Shown: positions 51,797 through 60,872, counted from the stretch's first letter. The stretch: 64,000 nt of DNA from Kitasatospora indigofera (GCF_014655955.1 NZ_BNBO01000002.1:1-64000), one strand, 5' to 3'. The notes: generated from the letters alone by a model not told the origin. Made by a program: numbers and translations.

Positions 51797-52533
51797 CCGC
51801 CCCCACCTCGGCGACCGCCACCGGCAGCGGCCCCGGCGGCGGCCCCCTGGTGATCAGGCTCGCCGGTGTCGGCCGGACCTTCGCCGGGCCGCCGCCGGTC
51901 ACCGCGCTGCACCCGTCCGACCTGGAGATCCGCCGGGGCGAGTACGTGGCGGTGACCGGCCCGTCCGGCTCCGGCAAGTCCACCCTGCTGCACCTGCTGG
52001 GCCTGCTCGACACCCCCAGCACCGGCAGCTACGAACTCGACGGGATCGACACCGCCGGGCTCGGCGACCGGGACCGCTCGACCCTGCGCGGGCAGCGGAT
52101 CGGCTTCGTCTTCCAGTCCTTCCACCTGCTGGCGCACCGCACGGCCGAGGAGAACGTCCTGCTCGCCCAGCTCTACAACCGCACCCCGCGCGCCCGCCGC
52201 CGGGCCGCCGCCCGCGAGGCGCTGGCCCGGGTCGGCCTGGCGCACCGCACCCGGGCGCTGCCCGGAACGCTCTCCGGCGGCGAGCGGCAGCGGGTGGCGA
52301 TCGCCCGCGCGCTGGTGAACGGTCCGAGCCTGCTGCTGTGCGACGAGCCGACCGGCAATCTGGACTCGGCCAACGCGGAGGCCGTGCTGACCCGCTTCGA
52401 CGACCTGCACGCGCAGGGCCACACCCTCGTCGTCATCACCCACGACCCGGCCGTGGCGGCCCGCGCGGAGCGCTCGGTGCGGATCGGCGACGGGCGCCTG
52501 CGCGAGCCGGGCCGGCCGGCGGTGGACGGCTGA
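51793..52533 (+). CDS. ABC transporter ATPase, MacB/LolD type
   Basis: This 246-residue ATPase has Walker A GPSGSGKST, Q-loop VFQSFHLL, signature LSGGERQRVAIARAL and Walker B LLLCDEPTGNLDSAN, followed by the switch ITHD. The GTG start overlaps the adaptor stop by four bases, and its stop overlaps the permease ATG (TGATG). It powers the MacB/FtsX-type permease encoded next. Confidence 0.96.
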   Translation: MTAPTSATATGSGPGGGPLVIRLAGVGRTFAGPPPVTALHPSDLEIRRGEYVAVTGPSGSGKSTLLHLLGLLDTPSTGSYELDGIDTAGLGDRDRSTLRGQRIGFVFQSFHLLAHRTAEENVLLAQLYNRTPRARRRAAAREALARVGLAHRTRALPGTLSGGERQRVAIARALVNGPSLLLCDEPTGNLDSANAEAVLTRFDDLHAQGHTLVVITHDPAVAARAERSVRIGDGRLREPGRPAVDG

Positions 52534-53780
52534 TGGCCAGGAGCGTCCTGCCCGGACCGGCCTCCCGGCTCGGGCTGCGCGACCTGGTCGCCGAGGCCCT
52601 TTCGGGCACCCTGCAGCGGCCCGGCCGGACGGCGCTGACCATGCTCGGCACGGTGCTCGGCATCGGTGCCTTCGTGGCGGTGCTGGGCCTGACGGCCACC
52701 GCCTCGGGGCAGATCGGCGAGCGGTTCGACCTGACCCGGGCCACCACGGTGACGGCCGGCGACCACCCGTCCGGGGACGGCCTGCCGCCCGGGGTCGAGC
52801 CGCCGACCAGCTTCCCGCCGGACACCGACGCCCGGCTGGCCCGGATCGACGGGGTGCGCGCGGGCGGGCTCTGGTGGCCCGTCCCCGGTGCCCCGCCGCT
52901 GGCCGCCACGCCGACCGGGCCGGACGCCGGGCAGGGGCTGGCCCTGCTGGCCGCCACCCCCGGCGCGGTGGCGGCGATGGAGCCGACGATGGTCGCCGGG
53001 GTCCCCCTGGACCCGTACGTGCAGGAGTCCCGCCAGCCGGTGGCGCTGCTCAGCTCGGCGGCCGCCGAGCGGCTCGGGGTGAGCCGGCTGGACGCCCAGC
53101 CGGCGGTCTTCGTCGCCGGGATCCCGTACACCGTGATCGGGGTCTACTCGGAGGTGCGGCGGCAGCCGGGGGCGCTGCCCGGGGTGATCGTCCCGGCGTC
53201 CACGGCGCTGGAACGCTTCGGCAGCCCCCCGCCCGGCGGTGAGCGGGGCACCCAGGCGCTGGTCGCGACCCGGGTGGGGGCGGCCGGGGCGGTGGCCCGG
53301 CAGCTGCCGCTCGCCCTGCGCCCGGACGCGCCGGAGGCGTTCACCGTGGTGCCCCCGCCGGACCCGCACGGCCTCCGGGACGGGGTGGCCTCGGACCTGA
53401 CCGGCCTCTTCCTGGCGCTGGCGGCTATCTGCCTGCTGGTCGGCGCGGTCGGGATCGCCAACACCACGCTGGTGGCGGTGCTGGAGCGCACCGAGGAGAT
53501 CGGGCTGCGCCGCTCGCTGGGGGCCAGGAGCCGGCACGTCGCCGGGCAGTTCCTGACCGAGTCGACGGCGCTGGGCACGCTCGGCGGGCTGATCGGGACC
53601 GGGCTGGGGGTGGTGACGGTGCTGGCGGTGGCCGCCGCGCGGGACTGGACGGCGGTGCTGCAGCCGGCGGCGACCCTGCCGGCCCCGCTGATCGGCAGCG
53701 TGGTCGGTCTGCTGGCCGGCCTGTACCCGGCGCTGCGGGCGGCCCGGACGGATCCGCTGAAGGCGCTGCGCAGCGGCTGA
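52533..53780 (+). CDS. ABC transporter permease, MacB/FtsX family
   Basis: This is a 415-residue permease with an N-terminal membrane helix at about 30-55 (TALTMLGTVLGIGAFVAVLGL), a large MacB-type extracytoplasmic domain from about 60 to 280, and three C-terminal helices with GIANTTLVAVLERTEEIGLRRSLGA and ending PLKALRSG. This matches the mechanotransmission-type exporters that work with a HlyD-like adaptor. The substrate is not indicated. Confidence 0.95.
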   Translation: MARSVLPGPASRLGLRDLVAEALSGTLQRPGRTALTMLGTVLGIGAFVAVLGLTATASGQIGERFDLTRATTVTAGDHPSGDGLPPGVEPPTSFPPDTDARLARIDGVRAGGLWWPVPGAPPLAATPTGPDAGQGLALLAATPGAVAAMEPTMVAGVPLDPYVQESRQPVALLSSAAAERLGVSRLDAQPAVFVAGIPYTVIGVYSEVRRQPGALPGVIVPASTALERFGSPPPGGERGTQALVATRVGAAGAVARQLPLALRPDAPEAFTVVPPPDPHGLRDGVASDLTGLFLALAAICLLVGAVGIANTTLVAVLERTEEIGLRRSLGARSRHVAGQFLTESTALGTLGGLIGTGLGVVTVLAVAAARDWTAVLQPAATLPAPLIGSVVGLLAGLYPALRAARTDPLKALRSG

Positions 53781-53823
53781 GCAGGGTGGCCCGGCGGGGC
53801 CGGTGGCCCGGGCGGCGGCGAGC

Positions 53824-53866
53824 AGCACGAAGGGGGCCCGCCGGTGCGGCGGGCCCCCTTCGTGCT
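53824..53866. terminator. Perfect 20-bp bidirectional terminator
   Basis: The arms at 53824-53843 and 53847-53866 pair over 20 bases with a 3-nt loop. It lies between the permease and the convergent acyl-CoA dehydrogenase gene, and is the longest perfect stem I found in the window. Confidence 0.93.
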
Positions 53867-53949
53867 GAGGGTGGGTCAGGCGGTCGTTCGGGAGGTGCCG
53901 GGCGCGGCGCGCCCCGGTCCGGGGCGGTCGCGGTGACCGGCGGGCGTCC

Positions 53950-55779
53950 TTAGAACGCCTCCTCCGCGAGGTCCATGATCTCGTTGTCGACGCCCTCGGC
54001 GATCACCCGCTGCGGGGTGATGGTCGGCAGGATGTTGCGGGCGAAGAAACGGGCGGCGGCGACCTTGCCCTGGTAGAAGGCGACGTCCTTCTCCGAGGCG
54101 CCGGCCTCCAGCTTGGCGAGCGCGACGGCGGCCTGGCGCAGCAGCAGCCAGCCGATGACGACGTCGCCGGAGACCATCAGCAGACGGGTGCTGTTGAGGC
54201 CCACCTTGTACATGTTCTTGACGTCCTGCTCGACCGAGGACAGGTCGGCGAGCATCTTGCCGACGATCGCCTCCAGGTCGCCGGCGGCCTTGGCGAGCAG
54301 CTCGCGCTCGGTGGCGAGGGCGTCGCCGCCCTCGGCCGCGCCGAGGAACTTCTGGATCTGCTCGGAGACGGCGGTGAGGGCCTGGCCGCCGTCCTTGACG
54401 ATCTTGCGGAAGAAGAAGTCGAGGCCCTGGATCGCGGTGGTGCCCTCGTAGAGGGTGTCGATCTTGGCGTCCCGGATGTACTGCTCGATCGGGTACTCCT
54501 GCAGGTAGCCGGAGCCGCCGAAGGTCTGCAGGGACTGGGCGAGCTGCTCGTACGACTTCTCCGAGCCGTAGCCCTTGACGATCGGCAGGAGCAGGTCGTT
54601 GAGGCGCTCGGCGGCCTCGTCGTGCTCGCCGCGCAGGCGGGCGGCGAGGACGTCGTCCTGGGTGGAGGCGGTGAGCAGGACGAGCGCGCGCATGCCCTCG
54701 GCGTAGGCCTTCTGGGTCATCAGCGAGCGGCGGACGTCCGGGTGGTTGGTGATGGTGACCCGGGGGGCGGCCTTGTCCAGGAAGTTGGAGATGTCGGCGC
54801 CCTGCACGCGCTCCTTGGCGTACTCCAGCGCGTTCAGGTAGCCGGTGGAGAGGGTGGCGATGGCCTTCGTGCCGACCATCATCCGGGCGAACTCGATGAT
54901 CTTGAACATCTGGCGGATGCCGTCGACGGTCTCGCCGAGCAGCCAGCCCTTGGCCGGGTGCTTGGCGCCGAAGGTCATCTCGCAGGTGTTGGAGGCCTTG
55001 AGGCCCATCTTGTGCTCGACGTTGGTGGCGTAGACGCCGTTGCGCTCGCCGAGCTCGCCGGTCTCCCAGTCGAAGTCGTACTTGGGCACGATGTAGAGGC
55101 CCAGGCCCTTGGTGCCGAGCTTGCCGCCCTCGGGGCGGGCCAGCACCAGGTGGATGATGTTCTCGGACATGTCGTGCTCGCCCGAGGTGATGAAGCGCTT
55201 CACGCCCTCGATGTGCCAGGAGCCGTCCTCCTGCTTGATCGCCTTGGTGCGGCCGGCGCCGACGTCGGAGCCCGCGTCGGGCTCGGTCAGCACCATGGTG
55301 GCGCCCCACTGGCGGTCGACCATGCGCTGCGCGACCTTGGCCTGCTCCTCGGTGCCCTCCTCGTGGACGACGCCGGCGAAGGCCGGGCCGGAGGAGTACA
55401 TCCAGATGGCCGGGTTCGAGCCGAGGATCTGCTCGGCGAAGGCCCAGATCAGCGAGGACGGGGTGACCTGGCCGCCGATGGCCTCCGGGATGCCCAGGCG
55501 CCACCACTCGGCGTCCATGAAGGTCTGGTAGCTCTTCTTGAAGGAGGCCGGCACCGGCGCGGTGTTGGTCTCCGGGTCGAAGACCGGCGGGTTGCGGTCG
55601 GCGTCGACGAAGGACGCGGCGAGGTCGTTCTCGGCGAGGCGTGCGATCTCGCTGAGGATGTTCTTCGCGGTCTCGACGTCCATGTCGGCGAACGGACCGG
55701 TGCCGTACACCTGGTCGCGGCCGAACACCTCGAAGAGGTTGAACTCCACATCCCGCAGGTTGGACTTGTAGTGACCCAT
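53950..55779 (-). CDS. Acyl-CoA dehydrogenase (long-chain, with C-terminal domain)
   Basis: This 609-residue FAD enzyme is of the FadE5-like group with the extra C-terminal acyl-CoA dehydrogenase domain. Motifs are [27 protein letters not shown] and the canonical catalytic loop [12 protein letters not shown] with Glu, unlike the two cluster ACADs. It takes part in fatty acid beta-oxidation in the cytoplasm. The ATG starts [18 protein letters not shown]. It is a single-gene unit ending at a strong shared terminator. Confidence 0.96.
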   Translation of the reverse strand: MGHYKSNLRDVEFNLFEVFGRDQVYGTGPFADMDVETAKNILSEIARLAENDLAASFVDADRNPPVFDPETNTAPVPASFKKSYQTFMDAEWWRLGIPEAIGGQVTPSSLIWAFAEQILGSNPAIWMYSSGPAFAGVVHEEGTEEQAKVAQRMVDRQWGATMVLTEPDAGSDVGAGRTKAIKQEDGSWHIEGVKRFITSGEHDMSENIIHLVLARPEGGKLGTKGLGLYIVPKYDFDWETGELGERNGVYATNVEHKMGLKASNTCEMTFGAKHPAKGWLLGETVDGIRQMFKIIEFARMMVGTKAIATLSTGYLNALEYAKERVQGADISNFLDKAAPRVTITNHPDVRRSLMTQKAYAEGMRALVLLTASTQDDVLAARLRGEHDEAAERLNDLLLPIVKGYGSEKSYEQLAQSLQTFGGSGYLQEYPIEQYIRDAKIDTLYEGTTAIQGLDFFFRKIVKDGGQALTAVSEQIQKFLGAAEGGDALATERELLAKAAGDLEAIVGKMLADLSSVEQDVKNMYKVGLNSTRLLMVSGDVVIGWLLLRQAAVALAKLEAGASEKDVAFYQGKVAAARFFARNILPTITPQRVIAEGVDNEIMDLAEEAF

Positions 55780-56004
55780 GGCCGTTTTCTCCGGTTCGTC
55801 GCTTCCGGGGGTTCGCCGCGCCGGGCACCCCACTTACCCACCAGTAGACATCATGATGCTACCCGGCGGTAACTTGTTCAAGCCCTTCGCGGCGAATCAG
55901 TGGCGAATCAGCTATGAACGTTGTCACGTCACGGGGGCGCGGGCCCGTGGCAACCTTCCACAACGCCGGACGGGTAGTCCTTGTCAGGATCGACCGCCCC
56001 ACAG

Positions 56005-56018
56005 GGGAGCGCGCTCCC
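56005..56018 (+). promoter_or_regulatory. 14-bp palindrome and -10 of a probably leaderless gene
   Basis: GGGAGCGCGCTCCC is a perfect palindrome 14 bases upstream of the next GTG start. TAGCCT at 56021-56026 is placed as a -10 so that transcription would begin at or near the start codon. The palindrome would overlap the promoter spacer. Confidence 0.4.
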
Positions 56019-56032
56019 GATAGCCTGTCCGT

Positions 56033-56536
56033 GTGTACGGCTATGACCAGACCGCATACCCGAGCGACCCCTACCAGCAGGCGGGGCCGCAGCCGGGGAT
56101 GAACGGCATGCCCGGCCCCGGCCCGTACGGCGAGCAGCCGCAGGCCGCGCCGCAGCAGTCCCTGTACCCGGAGCCCTCCCCGCCCTCGCTGGCGGACGCG
56201 GTCCGGGCCTTCACCACCGGCTCGATGGCGGTGGAGGACTTCCAGGCCATCTTCATCACCTCCAAGGTGCACTGCCCGCGCGGCGACCGCCCCGGCTTCC
56301 TCGCCCTGCACAACACCCCGACGCCGGTGATCCCGATGTTCAGCTCGCTGAAGGAGCTGCGCCGCTACGCCGGCAAGGAGTCCAAGCACTTCAGCGTCTC
56401 CGGCGCCGAGGTGCTGGACCTGCTGCCGACGGGCTACGGCTTCGCCCTGGACATGGAGGGCGAGCACCGGATGGTGTTCGACGCCAAGGCCGTGGAGCAG
56501 ATGGTGGACTTCACCATGCGGCGAATGTACGGCTGA
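56033..56536 (+). CDS. SseB-like protein
   Basis: This is a 167-residue protein. The first 50 residues are Gln/Pro/Gly-rich and disordered. The rest resembles the SseB N-terminal domain of streptomycetes (LADAVRAFTTGSMAVEDFQAIF, then PMFSSLKELRRYAGKESKHFSVSGAEVLDLLPTGYG and FALDMEGEHRMVFD). No ribosome site lies upstream of the GTG, consistent with a leaderless message. The function is not established. Confidence 0.85.
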   Translation: MYGYDQTAYPSDPYQQAGPQPGMNGMPGPGPYGEQPQAAPQQSLYPEPSPPSLADAVRAFTTGSMAVEDFQAIFITSKVHCPRGDRPGFLALHNTPTPVIPMFSSLKELRRYAGKESKHFSVSGAEVLDLLPTGYGFALDMEGEHRMVFDAKAVEQMVDFTMRRMYG

Positions 56537-56574
56537 CCCGGCGGGCGGTGCCCGGCGGGCATCGGTTCACCCAT

Positions 56575-56617
56575 TTAGTTCAACCTTCAACTTGCCCTTG
56601 GTTGAGAATTGAACTAA
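56575..56617 (+). promoter_or_regulatory. Nested inverted-repeat operator upstream of the pirin gene
   Basis: TTAGTTCAA (56575-56583) and TTGAACTAA (56609-56617) are perfect inverted repeats. Inside them TCAAC (56587-56591) faces GTTGA (56601-56605). The result is two TTCAA boxes 7 bp apart facing two TTGAR boxes 7 bp apart, as for a dimer-of-dimers binding site. It ends 39 bases before the start codon. AAGGAGG precedes that codon. Confidence 0.65.
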
Positions 56618-56656
56618 TCTGTTGGACGTAGGCCAGACACCCCGAAGGAGGCCGAC

Positions 56657-57497
56657 ATGTCCGCCGTGACCGTCGACAACCCACTGACCCTCCCGCGCGT
56701 CGCCACCCCCGACCCCGCGGCCAACACACCGCGACCGGTCCGCACGGTGGTCACCGCCCCCGAGGGCTTCGAGGGCGAGGGCTTCCCCGTCCGCCGCGCC
56801 TTCGCGAAGATCAACACCAAGTCTGATCGACGGCGAGTTCATCCACAAGGACTCGCACGGCGGCGGCGGCCACCTCGGCGGCGGTGACACCCAGTGGATG
56901 ACGGCCGGCTCCGGCATCCTCCACATCGAGACCCCGCCGGAGTCCCTGGTCGCCACCGGCGGCCTGTTCCACGGCATCCAGCTCTGGGTCAACCTGCCGG
57001 CCTCCGACAAGATGACCGCCCCGCGCTACCAGGACATCCACGGCGGGCACGTCAAGCTGCTCTCCACCCCCGACGGCGGCGCGATCCTGCGCCTGATCGC
57101 CGGCGAGCTGGACGGACACCAGGGCCCGGGGGCCACCCACACCCCGATCACCCTGCTGCACGCCTCGATCACCCCCGGCGCGCAGGTCACCATCCCCTGG
57201 CGGCAGGACTTCAACGCCCTGGCGTACGTCCTGAACGGCAACGGCAAGGTGGGCGCCGAGGGCCGCCCGGTGCACACCGGACAGGCGACGGTCTTCGGCG
57301 AGGGCGACACCCTCACCATCTCCGCCGACACCAAGCAGGACTCCCGGCACCCCAACCTGGACGTGATCGTCCTGGGCGGGCAGCCGATCCGGGAGCCGGT
57401 GGCCTGGTACGGGCCGTTCGTGATGAACAGCCACCGCGAGCTGGAGCAGGCCATGAAGGACTTCCAGTCCGGCTCCTTCGGCCACCCGATCGACTGA
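56657..57497 (+). pseudogene. Pirin-family gene broken by internal deletion and frameshift
   Basis: The first frame (56657 to about 56821) encodes the usual pirin N-terminus through PEGFEGEGFPVRRAFAKINTK. The next base shifts the frame, and from 56823 the sequence resumes as LIDGEFIHKDSHGGGGHLGGGDTQWMTAGSG onward to the normal C-terminus at 57497. Intact streptomycete pirins have about 39 residues between these points, including the HPHRGFET metal-binding segment, which is missing here. Both ends are well preserved, so the lesion looks recent. A truncated protein from an internal start at 56898 is possible but would lack two metal ligands. The promoter and operator look intact. Confidence 0.85.
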
Positions 57498-57534
57498 GAA
57501 CCCCGGACGACCGAGCGCCCCGGACGACGCCCGA

Positions 57535-57562
57535 CGATGCCCGGCCCCCCGGCCGGGCATCG
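57535..57562. terminator. Hairpin between pirin and the PP2C-like gene
   Basis: A perfect 12-bp stem (57535-57546 with 57551-57562) closes a CCCC loop between convergent genes. Confidence 0.75.
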
Positions 57563-57600
57563 GCCGTGACCGGCCGGGCAGCGCCCGGCCGGTGGCCTCC

Positions 57601-58422
57601 TCAGATCCTGGCGTAGAGGGCCGAGGCGTCGTCGTGCGCCTTGCCGCGCGGCCAGCGCTCGCACCCGGCGTCGGCCCGCTCCACCGCCCTGACCTGCGCG
57701 ATCAGCTCCGCCGGGCCGGACTCGGCGAGCAGTTGCAGGGCGTCCGACCAGCTGCCGAGGCCGAACCGCTCGGTGAACCGGGAGGCGCCGTCCGAGACGG
57801 CGGCGACCGCCAGCAGGTCGGCGAGCGGCACGAAGCCGGTCTCCGCGTGGCCGGCCGCCTTCGGCGAGGCCGCCGCGATCCACGGCCCGTTCCCGCTGTT
57901 GCGGGCCGCCCGGACGGCCAGCGCGTACCGCAGGTGCAGCTCCTCGCGCTCCTCCGAGCCGGGCACCGTCGTCCAGATCCGCCGGCGCAGCTCCTCCCCG
58001 TCCGGGAAGCGCTGGTTGTCGCCGATCACCCGCGGCGGGCCGTCCCTGTACTGCAGGACCAGCAGCGAGTCGCCGAGCACCAGGTACTCCAGCGAGGCGC
58101 CGTGCCGGCGCGCGGCCACCACCATGGCGGCCGGCGTGTTGTGGTGCCCCAGGTCGCAGCGCCCGCCGTGCAGCGCCGCGGTCTCCGCGATGGCGTCGGC
58201 CAGGCACTCCGCGATCGAGCGGTCGGCGCGGTCGGTCAGCCGGGCCAGCAGGTGCACCCCGAGTCTGCGCACGAACCACGGGGTGCCGTGCCGGCACCCC
58301 GACTCCATCGCCTCCGGTGAGCTCGACCCGTCGAGCAGCACCAGCGCCTCCGAGGAGGCCACTGCGAAGTCCTCGCTCTCCCGGCCCGGCTCCTGCGGTT
58401 CCCCTGCGAGCTGTACGTGCAT
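57601..58422 (-). CDS. PP2C-like serine/threonine phosphatase domain protein
   Basis: This is a 273-residue protein starting MHVQLAGEPQEPGRESEDFAV. The acidic metal-binding motifs of PP2C phosphatases are recognisable: SEDFAV and VLLDGSSS near the N-terminus, YLVLGDSLLVLQ in the middle, and AAVSDGASRF near the C-terminus. Other PP2C motifs are weak. It may dephosphorylate proteins in the cytoplasm. No kinase gene is adjacent. The start is set at the ATG where the conserved part begins. Confidence 0.8.
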   Translation of the reverse strand: MHVQLAGEPQEPGRESEDFAVASSEALVLLDGSSSPEAMESGCRHGTPWFVRRLGVHLLARLTDRADRSIAECLADAIAETAALHGGRCDLGHHNTPAAMVVAARRHGASLEYLVLGDSLLVLQYRDGPPRVIGDNQRFPDGEELRRRIWTTVPGSEEREELHLRYALAVRAARNSGNGPWIAAASPKAAGHAETGFVPLADLLAVAAVSDGASRFTERFGLGSWSDALQLLAESGPAELIAQVRAVERADAGCERWPRGKAHDDASALYARI

Positions 58423-58604
58423 CCCGTCAGTGTGGCCGCCGGGCGGGCGCGGTGCCCAGACCCCTGCACGCGATCCCTCGCACGTGTCCGGTGGCCGCCG
58501 GACGGATGCCGACATACCGTCGTATATCACCGTCGTCCGGCCGGTCCGGACCGGCGGTGACGGCACCGTTCGCACCGCCCCCACCACGTCCGAGGAGAGC
58601 TCCG

Positions 58605-58718
58605 ATGGTCTGGCAATTCATCGTCCTGGTGGCCGCCTCCATCGGCTTCCCCACCGCCGCGCTGCTGTACCTGATCGGCGGGCCCCGGTTCCCCGACGAG
58701 GGCGAGCGCTCGCACTGA
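58605..58718 (+). CDS. 37-residue single-pass membrane protein
   Basis: The frame MVWQFIVLVAASIGFPTAAL continues into LYLIGGPRFPDEGERSH. One hydrophobic helix covers about residues 4-25, followed by a charged tail. GAGGAGAG lies six bases upstream of the ATG. Size, start signal and one-helix layout suggest a real small membrane protein. The function is unknown. Confidence 0.7.
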   Translation: MVWQFIVLVAASIGFPTAALLYLIGGPRFPDEGERSH

Positions 58719-58851
58719 CCGGGGCCGGCGGGCCCGCCGCCGGGGCGGCCGGTGCGCCGGACGGACGGCAATCGGGCCGCCGGCCCCTGCTGGACGTGGC
58801 ATCGTGTCCGTGAACGCATGATCCGGCGCCACCCCGTCCAGGAGGTCCTGA

Positions 58852-59088
58852 ATGACCAGCGACACGAGCGAAGCAGCGGAGACCGAACAGGCCGCGACGG
58901 CGCAGACGCCCGAGACCGAGGCGCCCGCCCAGGACGACGTCAAGGCGAAGTTCCTCGCCGCGCTGGAGCGCAAGCACGGCAACCGGTCGGACGCGGCCGG
59001 CGGCGGCCCGGGCGCCGACGGGAAGATCCACGGCACCCACGGCGCGGCCGGCGGCAAGCGCAACTTCCGTCGCAAGAGCGGCGGCTGA
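58852..59088 (+). CDS. DUF5302 family small protein
   Basis: This is a 78-residue protein with an acidic disordered N-terminus (about residues 1-27), a short helix DDVKAKFLAALERKHG and a C-terminal basic tail GGKRNFRRKSGG. This matches the DUF5302 pattern of actinobacteria. The function is unknown. CAGGAGG precedes the ATG, and a 13-bp hairpin lies 20 bases past the stop. Confidence 0.88.
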   Translation: MTSDTSEAAETEQAATAQTPETEAPAQDDVKAKFLAALERKHGNRSDAAGGGPGADGKIHGTHGAAGGKRNFRRKSGG

Positions 59089-59106
59089 GCCTCCCCCGGG
59101 TGGCTG

Positions 59107-59144
59107 ACGGAGCGGGCGGTCCCCCCGGGGGCCGCCCGCTCCGT
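59107..59144. terminator. 13-bp terminator after the DUF5302 gene
   Basis: The arms at 59107-59119 and 59132-59144 are perfectly complementary over a 12-nt loop that can itself pair. It serves the DUF5302 gene and the convergent hydrolase gene. Confidence 0.8.
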
Positions 59145-59185
59145 CGTGCGGCCCGGCGGCCGGCGGGGAGGCCGCCCCGGTGCGC

Positions 59186-60115
59186 TCAGCCGGCGGCGGC
59201 ACCCGTCGCGGCGCCGGAGCCGGCTCCGGCACGGACACCCGGGCGGCCCCCGGCGCCGCCCGCGGCCGGGGCCTCGCCCAGGAAGCCGACGATGTTGTCG
59301 ATCACGGCGGGGGCGGCGAGGATCCGGCTGTGGCCGAGCCCCCGGGTGGTCAGCAGCTCCAGCCGGTCCCCGTACGCCGCCTTGAGCCGGTGCGCCTGGC
59401 CGATCCGGGCGACGGCGTCCCCCTCGTCGTGCACGGCGAGGATCGGCAGCGGGACGGCGGCCGGGTCGTGGGCGGCGTCGAAGTGCTCCCAGACGTCGTC
59501 CGTCCCGGCGAACAGCTCCTGCTCGATCCGGCGCCGCAGCTCCCGCTCGACCCTGGGGTGCAGGCCGAGCCCGGCCGAGAACCGGGCCGGGAGGTAGCCG
59601 AACTCGCTGACGCCGGCCACCGCGACCAGCCGGCCGGCCCGGGCTCCCTCGCGCAGTGCCAGGAAGGCGCAGGTCACCCCGAAGGAGTGCGCGACGACGG
59701 AGTCGAAGGTCCCGTAGCGGTCCTGCATCCGCCGGATCGCCTCGCGGTACTCCAGGATCGTGGTCGTCCGGCCGCCCGAGTCGCCGTGCCCGGGCGCGTC
59801 GAAGGAGACCGGGGTGAGGCCGAGCGCGCGCAGCCGGGGCACCAGGGCCGCGTAGCGGGAGGCCCGGGACTGCCAGCCGTGCAGCAGCAGGACGGGCCGG
59901 GCTCCGTCGCCCCAGCGGTAGGCCACCACCCGCTTGCCGTGCACGGTCAGCTCCTCGGTGACCGCACGTTCGTGCACCTCGCGTTCGGCGGGGCGGACCC
60001 GGCCGCGCCGGCCGGGGCGCAGGAAGATCTCGAAGGCGCCGCGTCCCGCCGCGCGGGGCGAGAGCAGCGACGTGGCGTTGAGGGTGCTGCCGATGAGTGC
60101 GACGGCCGGATCCAT
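59186..60115 (-). CDS. Alpha/beta hydrolase controlled by adjacent TetR
   Basis: This is a 309-residue alpha/beta hydrolase with VLLLHGWQSRASRYAAL for the oxyanion side, the nucleophile in VVAHSFGVTCAFLAL (AHSFG), HDEGDAVARI for the acid and GLGHSRIL for the base. The last 35 residues are Gly/Ala-rich. AGGGAGA precedes the ATG. The TetR gene lies just upstream on the same strand, and a palindromic operator with a -10 sits between them, so it is likely induced by a small ligand. The substrate is unknown. Confidence 0.9.
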   Translation of the reverse strand: MDPAVALIGSTLNATSLLSPRAAGRGAFEIFLRPGRRGRVRPAEREVHERAVTEELTVHGKRVVAYRWGDGARPVLLLHGWQSRASRYAALVPRLRALGLTPVSFDAPGHGDSGGRTTTILEYREAIRRMQDRYGTFDSVVAHSFGVTCAFLALREGARAGRLVAVAGVSEFGYLPARFSAGLGLHPRVERELRRRIEQELFAGTDDVWEHFDAAHDPAAVPLPILAVHDEGDAVARIGQAHRLKAAYGDRLELLTTRGLGHSRILAAPAVIDNIVGFLGEAPAAGGAGGRPGVRAGAGSGAATGAAAG

Positions 60116-60163
60116 CTGTTCTCCCTGTCGGGGTTGGCTGAGTGGGGGCCGAACTGTGCCGAG

Positions 60164-60185
60164 ATATTAGCACGATCGTTCGTGC
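60164..60185 (-). promoter_or_regulatory. TetR-type operator and -10 of the hydrolase gene
   Basis: GCACGATCGTTCGTGC (60170-60185) is a palindrome with 6-bp arms. Directly next to it, TAATAT (60164-60169 on the minus strand) is a good -10 for the hydrolase gene. A repressor bound here would block the promoter. Confidence 0.65.
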
Positions 60186-60233
60186 AGTTTTCAGGCCGCA
60201 GAAACGCCCCGCCAGGGGCCCCGGCCGCCCCGG

Positions 60234-60872
60234 TCAGCCGGGCAGCAGCGCCGGATCGGTCGCCTCGGCCCGCAGCAGGCTCCGCACCGCCTTCTCGGCC
60301 CGGTCGTACGGCAGCTGCCCGCCGTACAGCAGCCCGTGCGAGTTGGCCGTCTCCATCACGCCGATCAGGACGAACGTCAGCTGTTCGAGGTCCGCGTCCG
60401 GGCGCAGCTCGCCGGCCGCGCGGGCGTTCGCCAGCGCGCCGAGGACGAACGCGTCCCACTCCCGGGCCGCCTCGGCGAGCAGGTCGCGGACCGGCCCCGG
60501 CTGGGCGTCGAACTCGGCGCCCACCCCGTAGAAGAAGCACCCGCCGGGGAAGACCCGGGCCCGGGAGTACGCCAGCCAGCCCGCGCACAGCGCCCAGACG
60601 TGGGCGAGCCCCGGGGGAGCCGACCGGGCCGGCTCGACCACCGCGTCGAAGAAGATCCGCCGGGCCGCCCGGACGGACGCCAGCTGCAGCTCCTCCTTGG
60701 ACCCGAAGGTGGCGAAGACCCCGCTCTTGCTCAGCCCCAGGTCGGTGGCCAGCCGGCCGATCGACAGCGCGCCGAGGCCCTCCACCGAGGCGATCTCGAC
60801 CGCGCGCCGCAGGACCGCCCGGCGGGTCTCCTCGCCGCGCAGGACACGTCCGTCCGTGGAAGAGCCGGCCAC
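60234..60872 (-). CDS. TetR-family transcriptional regulator
   Basis: This 212-residue TetR repressor has helix-turn-helix LSIGRLATDLGLSKSGVFATFGSKEELQLASV near residues 38-68. The C-terminal domain matches the TetR_C group with GGCFFYGVGAEFDAQPGPVRDLL. The GTG at 60872 is chosen as the family-typical start; the open frame continues upstream without conserved sequence. It lies 118 bases upstream of the hydrolase gene, which it probably controls. Confidence 0.93.
   Translation of the reverse strand: MAGSSTDGRVLRGEETRRAVLRRAVEIASVEGLGALSIGRLATDLGLSKSGVFATFGSKEELQLASVRAARRIFFDAVVEPARSAPPGLAHVWALCAGWLAYSRARVFPGGCFFYGVGAEFDAQPGPVRDLLAEAAREWDAFVLGALANARAAGELRPDADLEQLTFVLIGVMETANSHGLLYGGQLPYDRAEKAVRSLLRAEATDPALLPG

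Noticed and set aside
56657..57497. Pirin lesion as a single-base sequencing error
   Set aside because: About 39 residues are missing as well as the frame change, so one base error cannot explain it. An assembly deletion remains possible.
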